Assembly: GCF_027587375.1 (NCBI RefSeq)
Contig: NZ_JAMXIC010000010.1
Location: 62,001 to 126,000 of the forward strand
DNA length: 64,000 bases
Direction of reading: 5' to 3'
Source: Arthrobacter sp. B2a2-09
GTDB lineage: Bacteria > Actinomycetota > Actinomycetes > Actinomycetales > Micrococcaceae
Positions 1 through 7,817 of this stretch are shown here, one piece after another (the stretch's first letter is position 1; each line of letters starts with the position of its first letter). The position numbers and the translations under genes are program-made. Below the pieces are notes generated by a model. It was given only the letters and a program-made list of their open reading frames with translations. It ran no database searches and had not been told where the DNA came from.

Positions 1-98
1 CATTATCCCGCGAATCGAGCGGGGCTGCCTGGGTATTCGTTGCCGTGTTGGGCCGCGGCACCCGGGTAGTCTTTGGAGGTTGAATTAGGGGGATTCAC

Positions 99-1673
99 TT
101 GGCACTGGATGTTGCACAAAGACGAACGGCCGGCAGAGCCGCACTTGCAGACCAACCTTCGCTGTGGCCACGCGTGGGCGACTTGTTCCGGACACCATTT
201 GGACGCGAACTGCGGTGGGTCACGGCGCTGGCTGCCGTCGCTGCGGTCGTGTACTCAACTGTCTCGCTGCTGCGGTTCAGTCGGTTCCAGTCCGCCGGCT
301 ATGACCTGGGAATTTTCGACCAGGTGGTGCGCCAATATTCGGCGTTCATGACTCCCTTCAGCGAGATCAAGGGTCTGGGTTACAACATCTTCGGGGACCA
401 CTTCCACCCGATCATCGCTTCCTTGGCGCCTTTGTACTGGATCTGGAACGATCCCCGGATGCTGGGCATTGCGCTGGCCCTGCTGATGACCGCGTCCGTG
501 TACCCGGTCTATCTATTCAGCCAGGCGCGGCTGGGACATTGGCCGGCGTTCCTTGTTTCTGCGGGGTACATTTTCTGGTGGCCAATACAGGGCCTGGTGG
601 ACTTTGACTTTCATGAGATCGCCTTCGGCGTGCCCCTTGTCGCTTGGATCATCTATGCGTTGGACCGGCGCAGCTACATTGCCGTCACTGTGCTGTCGGT
701 GGCACTGCTGGGGGTGCGCGAGGACATGGGGTTCGTCGTCATGGCGATCGCCTTTGTCCTCCTGTTGCGACGCCGATGGAAACTCGCCATCACCCTGTTC
801 TTGGTCGGGATGGCCGCCTATCTGGTGGTTACAGGCAAGGTCATCCCGCACTTCAACCTCTCGGGCAACTTCGGCTACTGGGTGTATTCAGGGCTTGGCC
901 CCACCATGGGCGCTGCCATCATCTTCATCGTCTCCCACCCTTTGAAGACCCTGGCCATCCTCTTCGACCACGACACCAAACAGCTCCTGTGGGCCTCCCT
1001 GTTCCTGCCCCTGGGACTTCTGCCGCTCGGGTCCGTCTATGTCCTTCTGGCAGCCCCCATCCTTTTGAGCCGGCTGCTCAGCGACAGGCCCGGGACCTGG
1101 ACAACAGGATTCCAGTACAACGCGATACTGGCTCCCGTGCTGGTCATGGCCGCCGTGGATATGTTGTTCAAGCTCATGAACCGTTTCCCCAAGCTGAGAT
1201 CCGTTCGGATCTGGGTGCCGGGATTTTTTGCGGTCACCGTCGCCGCAGGGATTGCCTTTGTACCGGCCGTCTTCCCGTTGAACAAGCTCGTGACGGGTGA
1301 TGCTTTCCACTACACGGCACACATGGTTGCCCAGCAGAGGATCGTGAACATGATCCCTTCGGGTGTCTGCGTTGAAGCCGACGACCGGTTGGTTCCCCAT
1401 TTGACCAACCGCACCGTTGTGGGCTTGGTTGGCAGGCAAGTGGATTACGCCAGTTGGGCGGTCATCGACTTCGATCAAAACAACACCGGAGGCGGCGGGG
1501 ACGGCAACTTCACGCCCTTCACGGGCCTTCGATTCAAGCAGGACCATGGATTCACCGAGGTCTATAGGGAAGACAACATCGTCCTTCTCTACCGCCCGTA
1601 TTCTCCCGAGCTCGGGGCGCCGGACCACTGCTCAACCCCCTACCTGAAGGGCCTGTATTGGACCGGCAAGTGA
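99..1673 (+). CDS. DUF2079 family multi-pass membrane protein
   Basis: A 524-residue integral membrane protein. A cytoplasmic N-terminus of about 45 residues precedes roughly ten hydrophobic helices. The N-terminal third carries the aromatic/acidic pattern typical of DUF2079 (YDLGIFDQ at about residues 68-75, FGDHFHP near 99-105, a run of helices, then LGVREDMG near 203-210). DUF2079 proteins resemble the membrane part of GT-C glycosyltransferases, but no substrate is established. The TTG start at 99 is chosen because AGGGGG lies 6 nt upstream; an ATG at 73 opens a different, non-membrane frame. The last codons overlap the start of the following lipoprotein gene, so the two are probably co-translated. 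Family call good, function unknown. Confidence 0.8.
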   Translation: MALDVAQRRTAGRAALADQPSLWPRVGDLFRTPFGRELRWVTALAAVAAVVYSTVSLLRFSRFQSAGYDLGIFDQVVRQYSAFMTPFSEIKGLGYNIFGDHFHPIIASLAPLYWIWNDPRMLGIALALLMTASVYPVYLFSQARLGHWPAFLVSAGYIFWWPIQGLVDFDFHEIAFGVPLVAWIIYALDRRSYIAVTVLSVALLGVREDMGFVVMAIAFVLLLRRRWKLAITLFLVGMAAYLVVTGKVIPHFNLSGNFGYWVYSGLGPTMGAAIIFIVSHPLKTLAILFDHDTKQLLWASLFLPLGLLPLGSVYVLLAAPILLSRLLSDRPGTWTTGFQYNAILAPVLVMAAVDMLFKLMNRFPKLRSVRIWVPGFFAVTVAAGIAFVPAVFPLNKLVTGDAFHYTAHMVAQQRIVNMIPSGVCVEADDRLVPHLTNRTVVGLVGRQVDYASWAVIDFDQNNTGGGGDGNFTPFTGLRFKQDHGFTEVYREDNIVLLYRPYSPELGAPDHCSTPYLKGLYWTGK

Positions 1674-2335
1674 ACTCTCTTCTTACCGGCGCCGCGATGA
1701 TGACTCTCCTGGCCCTGGTCCTGACCGGGTGCGCCAGTGAAACCCTGACACCCCTGGACGTTTCCGGAATGGATCGGACGAAGACAGCCGGGCGCATCTC
1801 CTACACTGCCGGTGGCTATGTCGGCTGGTGGGATCAAGCGCCCCTGCCCGGCCAGCCCACGAACCTCGTCCTCTACAGCACCAGCACGAACCAGGTGGTC
1901 CAAACCGTCGGATCTCCCGCCGCGCTGAGTGCGAAGAACCTGGAGTTCCTTCAAAGCCCGAAATGGGCGAAAAGCGTCGTCCTCGTCATGGATCCTTCCA
2001 CGAACTCCATAGAAGACAGCTTCGCCGTCGACGCGCACGGCGCCCCTAACAACAAACCCACCACTCCGACAAAAATCAGTGGTTACGAAGGCTGGTGGAA
2101 TGGCACCCCCGCCGACGGCAATGTGGCAGGGCTGCCTGTGGAAACCGTTCAAATCAACACCGATACTAATGCGGTCATCGACGGGTACAACCGCACCACC
2201 AAAAGCACGCCCATCAACTACACAGTGGTCCCGGACCCGGCTTGGCCCAAGCATTCAATCGTCATTATCGACACCAGCACGAACAAGGTCATCCACAGCT
2301 TCAAAATAGAGGAAGACGGGACCCCGCTTTACTAG
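1670..2335 (+). CDS. Lipoprotein with two tandem homologous modules
   Basis: A 221-residue predicted lipoprotein. A hydrophobic signal of about 17 residues ends in a lipobox LTGC with lipidated Cys21. The mature part is two related modules of about 80 residues: GYVGWWDQAP at about 45 and GYEGWWNGTP at about 137 each begin a copy, followed by a TxTNxV strand, a P-x-W-x-K/H-S-x-V-x-x-D/I segment (KWAKSVVLVMD versus AWPKHSIVIID), STNxxxxSF and a final DGTP-like end. I do not recognise the family. GTG at 1670 is preferred over TTG at 1658 because it overlaps the stop of the DUF2079 gene as GTGA, the coupling used elsewhere in this window. It probably sits on the outer face of the membrane and may partner the DUF2079 protein. 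Confidence 0.7.
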   Translation: MNSLLTGAAMMTLLALVLTGCASETLTPLDVSGMDRTKTAGRISYTAGGYVGWWDQAPLPGQPTNLVLYSTSTNQVVQTVGSPAALSAKNLEFLQSPKWAKSVVLVMDPSTNSIEDSFAVDAHGAPNNKPTTPTKISGYEGWWNGTPADGNVAGLPVETVQINTDTNAVIDGYNRTTKSTPINYTVVPDPAWPKHSIVIIDTSTNKVIHSFKIEEDGTPLY

Positions 2336-2365
2336 AAAAGCCTTTCAGTCTTGAGGTTTGCGCGG

Positions 2366-2581
2366 CTAGGTTTTTCGAGCATGGCCTTTGTGCCGTGCGG
2401 CTAGGAGCGTTCCGATGGTTGCCAGGACGGGGACAGTCAGGACAACGGTACCGGCTGCGCTGTTCATCATTCCGACTATTGCGATCCACCAGCACAATGC
2501 CGCGGTGAAGCCACAGAGGACCACCAAGGTCGTCCGTGTAACTGGACGGCTTGGAATCAGCGGTTTGAGATCGCTGTTCAC
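2366..2581 (-). CDS. Small two-helix membrane protein
   Basis: A 71-residue protein with a short charged N-terminus, two hydrophobic helices (about residues 18-38 and 44-61) and a basic tail ending HKGHARKT. The GTG start at 2581 has GGGGAG six bases upstream on the minus strand. It converges on the lipoprotein gene and no competing frame looks protein-like. The family is not recognised; such two-helix proteins are common in actinobacteria and usually unannotated. Confidence 0.5.
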   Translation of the reverse strand: MNSDLKPLIPSRPVTRTTLVVLCGFTAALCWWIAIVGMMNSAAGTVVLTVPVLATIGTLLAARHKGHARKT

Positions 2582-2719
2582 GGTCGCTCCCCGGCGGGAA
2601 ATCCCTGTACTTTGCTATTCATCAGAGCATCGATCGGGGAGTTTTGCGAGGGGCTGGGACTCGGACGAGGATTCGGGCCACGCGTCATATTCGGGAAACG
2701 CTCGGGAAAGCCGTGAACA

Positions 2720-3547
2720 ATGGGGGCCATGATGCCCGAAGAACTCACCGCTAGCCCGCGGGTCAAGGACACCGTAGCTGTTGGCGATCAACTGCAAAAC
2801 GCCGTCTCCCGAGCCTCCGCCTCGAAAGTACCCGAGGTCACCGTCCTGTTCTGGGTAGTGAAGATCCTCACTACCGGGATGGGAGAAACGACGTCCGATT
2901 TCCTTGTCCACCGATTCGAACCCGAGATCGCTTTAGGCCTCGGGTTCGCCGCATTGGTGATTTCGTTGGTCCTGCAGTTCCGTGTCCGCCGCTACATCCC
3001 CTGGGTGTACTGGACTGCCGTTGCGATGGTCAGTGTGTTTGGGACCATGGCTGCGGACGCCGTTCACGTCGGACTTGGCGTCCCCTACCTGGCGTCGACC
3101 CTGTTCTTTACCGTGGCGCTCGCCGTCGTTTTCCTGCTCTGGCACCGAAGCGAGAAGACCCTCTCCATCCACAGCATCACCACCCGGCGTCGGGAGTCCT
3201 TCTACTGGGCTGCGGTGCTGACAACCTTCGCACTCGGCACGGCTACCGGAGACCTGACCGCCTACACTCTGGGCTTGGGCTACCTCGCCTCAGGCATCAT
3301 GTTCGCGGTTGTCATAGTTATCCCTGCACTGGCCCACTGGCGTCGCCTGCTGGCGGCAATACCGGCCTTCTGGTTCGCGTACATCCTGACCCGGCCATTG
3401 GGGGCATCCTTCTCTGACTGGACCGCGGTTTCCCCTGGGCGAGGGGGACTCGACTGGGGCACCGGCCCCGTCAGCCTGGCCCTGGCCGCGGCGATAGCCG
3501 TCCTGGTCACGTTCCTGACGATCAATTGGAAACGAGCCCTCAAATAG
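2720..3547 (+). CDS. COG4705-like membrane-anchored protein (DUF347-type repeats)
   Basis: A 275-residue membrane protein with about eight helices in two homologous halves. Each half contains a K/T-x-x-x-G-T/E-x-x-x-D pattern: KILTTGMGETTSDFLV near residue 50, FGTMAADAVHVGLG near 110 and ALGTATGDLTAYTLGLGY near 175. The K-V-P-E-V-T-x-x-F-W-x-x-K-I-L opening is characteristic of COG4705 'uncharacterized membrane-anchored proteins' built of DUF347 repeats. Function is unknown, although a role in metal homeostasis has been suggested for some relatives. ATG 2720, 2729 and 2732 are all in frame and none has a clearly superior ribosome site. Confidence 0.75.
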   Translation: MGAMMPEELTASPRVKDTVAVGDQLQNAVSRASASKVPEVTVLFWVVKILTTGMGETTSDFLVHRFEPEIALGLGFAALVISLVLQFRVRRYIPWVYWTAVAMVSVFGTMAADAVHVGLGVPYLASTLFFTVALAVVFLLWHRSEKTLSIHSITTRRRESFYWAAVLTTFALGTATGDLTAYTLGLGYLASGIMFAVVIVIPALAHWRRLLAAIPAFWFAYILTRPLGASFSDWTAVSPGRGGLDWGTGPVSLALAAAIAVLVTFLTINWKRALK

Positions 3548-3586
3548 GGCGATCCGTTGCCGCTCGAGTTTTCGTACTGATGTTCG

Positions 3587-3600
3587 TATGTCCTGACATA
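3587..3600. promoter_or_regulatory. Palindrome upstream of the ABC-importer operon
   Basis: TATGTC-CT-GACATA is a perfect inverted repeat with 6-bp arms, about 125 bp upstream of the substrate-binding-protein start and the only clear dyad in the 3548-3723 gap. It could be the operator of an unlinked regulator. No regulator gene lies next to this operon. Confidence 0.35.
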
Positions 3601-3723
3601 TTCGCGTGAATTCTGTTTCCGGTTAACCCCGGATTCATAACCCGTGACCCGCACCTTCACCTTGCCCTTGGAATGTAGTTCCTGCACTTGGGGGGACTTT
3701 TCCAGACAAGATGAAGGAACACC

Positions 3724-4884
3724 ATGACCAACCGCTTTCTAGCAGCGGCCGCCGTCGCCGTTGTTGCAGCCACCGCTGTGACCGGCTGCGCTCAAAGCAG
3801 CACCGCTTCGGCCCAGAACAACGGCGCCAGCGCATCCCCGGACAAGACGGTCACCGTGTTCATCAGCGGGGACACGAATGTCCAGGCCCTGTGGGAAAAG
3901 AGCCTTGTTCCCGCGTTCGAGAAGGCCAACCCCGGCTACAGCGTGAAGGTCACGCTGGATCTGCACGGCGAGCACGATGCCCAGACCCTGGCAAAGCTGA
4001 CCAGCGCCACGGAGCAGAACAAAGAACCTGATTTCGACTTGGTGGATGGTGGCTTCGTTCCCAGCGCTTCCGCGGCCAATCTGTTGACGCCGGTGAGTTC
4101 GCAGACGATTTCGGCCCTGAACGGTGTCCCGCAGAACGTCATCAAGGCCGGCGGCACGGGCGGCATCCCCTACCGCGGCTCCGCGGTGCTCCTGGCGTAT
4201 GACACCAAGACAGTTCCCGCTCCGCCGAAGACCCTTGACGATTTGCTGGCCTGGATCAAGGCAAACCCAGGCAAGTTCACCTACAACTCGCCCAAGTCGG
4301 GAGGCTCCGGCGGGGCATTCGTTGCCACCGTCTTGGACAAGTTCGTCCCTGCTGACGCCCGCGCCAAGATGGCAGTGGGCTACGAGAAGGACCTTGAGAA
4401 GTACTGGGACCAGGGCTTCGCGACGTTGAAGGACCTCAACTCGTCCGTCTTCCAGAGCGGCGTCTACCCCAACGGCAACCAGCAGACCCTTGACCTGCTC
4501 TCCAAGGGACAGATCTCCATGGCTCCGGTGTGGTCTGACCAGTTCATCACCGGCTTGGCCAACGGCCAGATCCCGGCCACGGTGAAGGCCACCCAGATCA
4601 GCAACCCGTCCTTCACCGGCGGTGCTGCCTACCTCGGCATTCCCAAGGCCTCGCCCCGCCAGGAAGCCGCGCTGAAGCTTGCCAACTTCGTCCTCTCGCC
4701 GGACGCGCAGACCATGATCATCAAGGTGATGTCCGGTTTCCCGGCCATCAGCCTGGACAAACTGCCGGCTGACGTGCAGGACAAGTTCAAGGACGCGGAC
4801 CCCAGCAACCTGCGTCAGAGCTACTTTTCCCAGATGGGCAAAGACCTGAACAACCTCTGGGACCAGAAGGTTCCCGGCCAGTGA
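3724..4884 (+). CDS. ABC transporter substrate-binding lipoprotein
   Basis: A 386-residue extracellular solute-binding protein of the family-1 (PotD/iron/phosphodiester) type. The signal peptide ends in the lipobox AVTGC, lipidated Cys22, followed by a Ser/Ala-rich linker. The mature protein opens with KTVTVFISGDTNVQ, has the GGIPYRG segment near 145-151 typical of this fold, and ends in the NLWDQKVPGQ tail. It captures the substrate outside the cell for permeases 4881-5843 and 5843-6706. ATG 3724 is preceded by AAGGAA. The gene leads a five-protein operon whose last enzymes hydrolyse phosphodiesters and phosphomonoesters, so the ligand is inferred to be a small phosphodiester; the sequence alone does not prove this. 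Confidence 0.85.
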   Translation: MTNRFLAAAAVAVVAATAVTGCAQSSTASAQNNGASASPDKTVTVFISGDTNVQALWEKSLVPAFEKANPGYSVKVTLDLHGEHDAQTLAKLTSATEQNKEPDFDLVDGGFVPSASAANLLTPVSSQTISALNGVPQNVIKAGGTGGIPYRGSAVLLAYDTKTVPAPPKTLDDLLAWIKANPGKFTYNSPKSGGSGGAFVATVLDKFVPADARAKMAVGYEKDLEKYWDQGFATLKDLNSSVFQSGVYPNGNQQTLDLLSKGQISMAPVWSDQFITGLANGQIPATVKATQISNPSFTGGAAYLGIPKASPRQEAALKLANFVLSPDAQTMIIKVMSGFPAISLDKLPADVQDKFKDADPSNLRQSYFSQMGKDLNNLWDQKVPGQ

Positions 4885-5843
4885 CAACCACGCTTCAAAA
4901 GCCGGCGGAGCTGCAACAAACAGTTCCGCCGGCTGGTGCCACGCGCCCTAAGCGCCTGGGCCAGCGCGCCGTCGGGTTCTTCATGGCCCTCCCGCCGATC
5001 CTGTTGATCGCACTTTTCGTCGGCTTCCCGATCGTTCTCGCCTTCGGCTTCAGCATCGGCCTGACCGGCGGATTGAACCACACCATCGCCACCATCGGCC
5101 AGAACGTGCACGAGGCAGACGCCTGGTGGGGAACCCTGGCCGCGTACCAGGAGATGTTCACCAACAAGCGTTTCCTCGGGGACCTCCTGGTCACCGTCAT
5201 CGTGACCCTGGTGAGCACGGCGACCGTCATCTTCCTGGCCCTGGGCATTGGGCTCTACCTCAAGCTCAAGGGCGGCCGGATGGCCCGACTACTCTCGGGC
5301 TTGGCGATCGTGCCGCTGTTCATCCCGGTGGTCATCGCCTCGTGGGCGATCCTGACTTTCTACTCCGGGACGGGCTTCCTGCGGAGCGTCTTTGCCCTCT
5401 TCGGGCTTGACTTCCCCGTATGGGCGTTCACCATGGTCACGGTCATCATCGGCTCGGTCTGGACGTCCCTGCCTTTCTCCGTGCTCATGATCTCCTCCGG
5501 ACTGCAGTCCGTGCCGAACGCCATGATCGAAGCAGCCCGCGACGCCGGTGCCGGCTCCTTGCGCACGATCGTCTCAGTAATCGTTCCCATGGCGGCAGTG
5601 CCGATCATCATCGCGACGACGTTCACGGCCATCGGAATCATCGGATCGTTCACGGTCCCGTACTTCACCGGGCCCAATTCACCGAACATGCTCGGAGTGG
5701 ACATGTCCAACTACTTCTCTGCCTTCAACCAGCCCCAGCAGTCCGCGGTCATGGCCTTCACCGTCTTCCTGATTGCCTCCGGAATCGCCGCACTCTATGT
5801 GTGGGCAAACTTCCGTTCCGCCAAGGAACAGGGGAAAGTCTGA
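4881..5843 (+). CDS. ABC transporter permease subunit 1
   Basis: A 320-residue inner-membrane permease with about six helices and the binding-protein-dependent transport motif EAARDAGAGSLRTIVSVIVPM near 215-235, which docks to the ATPase Q-loop region. The GTG start overlaps the binding-protein stop as GTGA, and its own stop overlaps the next permease as TGATG, so translation is tightly coupled. It has a long periplasmic stretch after helix 1 (about 55-90), as in PotB/ThiP-like permeases. It works as a heterodimer with the following permease. Confidence 0.87.
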   Translation: MTTTLQKPAELQQTVPPAGATRPKRLGQRAVGFFMALPPILLIALFVGFPIVLAFGFSIGLTGGLNHTIATIGQNVHEADAWWGTLAAYQEMFTNKRFLGDLLVTVIVTLVSTATVIFLALGIGLYLKLKGGRMARLLSGLAIVPLFIPVVIASWAILTFYSGTGFLRSVFALFGLDFPVWAFTMVTVIIGSVWTSLPFSVLMISSGLQSVPNAMIEAARDAGAGSLRTIVSVIVPMAAVPIIIATTFTAIGIIGSFTVPYFTGPNSPNMLGVDMSNYFSAFNQPQQSAVMAFTVFLIASGIAALYVWANFRSAKEQGKV

Positions 5844-6706
5844 TGGCTATCACTACCGGTTCCCGCGCTGCGTCCCGCACCCGTCGGCCGCTCACGCTCG
5901 ACTCGATTGTCCGCGGTGCCTTGGTGGGCTTGTTCGTGGTGCTCATGGTCGTCTTCATCCTGGGGCCCCTGCTCTGGCTGGGCGTCCGTGCCTTCGCCGG
6001 TAACTGGACCTTCCCCAATCTCCTTCCCGATGACTGGACGCTGCGCTGGTGGCAGGTGGTCGTCAACGACGGCGCGCTCGGCGTCGCAGTGCAGAACTCC
6101 TTGTTCTTCGCCCCGCTGACGGTGCTCGTTTCTGCGATCATCTGCTTGCCCGCGGCCTACGCCTTCGCCCGCTTCGATTTCCCCGGACGCCGCTTCTTCC
6201 TGATCAGCCTGTTCGCGACCAACGCCTTTCCGAAGATGGGCTTGTTCGTCACCCTTGCGGCGCTCTTCTACGCGTTGAACCTCATGAACAGCGTGTTGGG
6301 AATCCTGGTGGTACACGTGCTCGGCACGGTGGTCTTCATGACGTGGATCCCGGCGGCAGCGTTCGCTGCCGTCCCGCGAAACCTTGAGGAAGCAGCCCGC
6401 GACGCCGGAGCCTCCAAATTGCGCGTGTTCGCTTCAGTGACTCTCCCCATGGCCCTGCCTGGGATTATCGTCGCGGCCGTGATGTCCTTCCTGGCGTCCT
6501 TCGACGAAGCACAAGGAACGTACTTGGTGGGTGCGCCGGCCTTCATGACCATGCCAACCCAGATGTACAGCCTGGTGCTGAACTACCCCACCCAGGTGGC
6601 TGCCGTCTTCTCCATCCTGCTGGCCATCCCCTCCGTAGCCCTCATGCTCGTGGCGCACAAGCACATCCTCGGCGGCCAGCTCGCCGAAGGCTTCCAGATT
6701 AAATAG
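5843..6706 (+). CDS. ABC transporter permease subunit 2
   Basis: A 287-residue permease with six predicted helices and the EAARDAGASKLRVFASVTLPMALPG coupling loop near 185-207 (the EAA motif). The start is ATG 5843, sharing bases with the upstream TGA (TGATG). The same frame is open far upstream, to about 5420, inside the first permease, but that stretch has no membrane-protein character and is rejected as coding. It partners the 4881 permease and is of PotC/YcjP-like type. Confidence 0.87.
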   Translation: MAITTGSRAASRTRRPLTLDSIVRGALVGLFVVLMVVFILGPLLWLGVRAFAGNWTFPNLLPDDWTLRWWQVVVNDGALGVAVQNSLFFAPLTVLVSAIICLPAAYAFARFDFPGRRFFLISLFATNAFPKMGLFVTLAALFYALNLMNSVLGILVVHVLGTVVFMTWIPAAAFAAVPRNLEEAARDAGASKLRVFASVTLPMALPGIIVAAVMSFLASFDEAQGTYLVGAPAFMTMPTQMYSLVLNYPTQVAAVFSILLAIPSVALMLVAHKHILGGQLAEGFQIK

Positions 6707-6737
6707 CGCCCTGCGCTCAACGTCAGACAGAGAACCC

Positions 6738-7817
6738 ATGACAATTCATGAACCATTGACTGAACCACTTGCCGGCACAACAAAGCCGGGAACTGCGGCG
6801 TCTGGCGGTGGCCTGACCATCCGTGGCCTCCACAAGATCCTCGGCGGCCGCACCATCATCGACAACCTCGATCTGTCGGTGAAAGAGGGCGAGCTGGTGT
6901 CCTTGCTTGGCCCCTCCGGCTGCGGCAAGACAACGACGCTGCGGATGATCGCCGGCTTCCTGGAACCGGACTCCGGCTCCATTGAGGTGGAGGGCCAGGA
7001 GGTCTCACACCTTGGCGCGGAGAATCGCCCCAGCGCGATGGTCTTCCAGAATTACGCGCTGTGGCCCCACATGACCGTGGCCAAGAACGTCGGCTTCCCG
7101 CTGAAGCTCCGCAAGATGTCCAAGACCGAGATCAAGGACAGGGTGGAAGCCGTCCTGGAGTTGGTCAGCCTTTTGCACCACAAGGATTCCAAGCCCGCCC
7201 GCATTTCCGGTGGCGAGCAGCAACGCGTGGCCTTGGCCAGGGCACTTGTCCAGGAGCCGAAGCTCCTGCTCCTGGACGAACCCCTGAGCAACCTGGACGC
7301 GAAACTGCGTGTCAAAGTGCGCGAAGACATCCGCAAGATCCAGCAGGAACTGGGCATCACCACAGTCATCGTCACGCATGACCAGGAAGAGGCGATGTCC
7401 ATGTCCGACCGCATCGCGGTCATGAATGCGGGCAAGATCGAGCAATACAGCACTCCGGAAGCGCTCTATGCCCGCCCGGAAACCGAGTTCGTAGCTACCT
7501 TCATCGGCAGCATGAACCGCGTGGAAGGCTCACTCAACAACGGACTCATCGCCCGCGGTGAAGACATCCTGGGCATCCGACCCGAGGACGTCATCCTGGC
7601 AGACGCGCCCTTCGCGGGTGCGGTCCCGGCGACCGTCGAGAGGGTTGTCCCACGAGGACATTTCCAGGAAGTGTACGTGCGCAGGGCCGACGCCCAGCTC
7701 CGCAGCTTTGTCAGCGGTGAGCTTATGCAGCCCGGCCAGCAGACATATGCGGGGATCCGCAAGGCCATGACCTTCCGGGACGGACGCCTGGTAGAAGAGA
7801 AAGGTGCCGCACTTTGA
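6738..7817 (+). CDS. ABC transporter ATP-binding protein
   Basis: A 359-residue ATPase of the MalK/PotA/FbpC class that energises the importer. Walker A GPSGCGKT is at residues 58-65, the Q-loop near 103 (VFQNYALWPH), the signature ISGGEQQRV at 156-164, Walker B LLLLDEPLSNLD near 176-187, and the switch His in VIVTHDQEEAM near 212. A C-terminal TOBE-like domain (about 255-355, with LGIRPEDV) suggests regulation or substrate class as in PotA/UgpC. A 31-bp gap separates it from the permease. Its stop overlaps the next gene's TTG start (TTGA). Confidence 0.9.
   Translation: MTIHEPLTEPLAGTTKPGTAASGGGLTIRGLHKILGGRTIIDNLDLSVKEGELVSLLGPSGCGKTTTLRMIAGFLEPDSGSIEVEGQEVSHLGAENRPSAMVFQNYALWPHMTVAKNVGFPLKLRKMSKTEIKDRVEAVLELVSLLHHKDSKPARISGGEQQRVALARALVQEPKLLLLDEPLSNLDAKLRVKVREDIRKIQQELGITTVIVTHDQEEAMSMSDRIAVMNAGKIEQYSTPEALYARPETEFVATFIGSMNRVEGSLNNGLIARGEDILGIRPEDVILADAPFAGAVPATVERVVPRGHFQEVYVRRADAQLRSFVSGELMQPGQQTYAGIRKAMTFRDGRLVEEKGAAL

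Noticed and set aside
3739..4887. 382-codon ORF antisense to the binding-protein gene
   Set aside because: High-GC shadow frame: low hydrophobic pattern, many Arg/Gly/Glu repeats, no recognisable domain, and the plus-strand protein has a complete lipobox and family signature.
5420..5842. N-terminal extension of permease 2
   Set aside because: Lies inside permease 1 in another frame, is Arg/His-rich and hydrophilic; ATG 5843 gives a normal-length permease.
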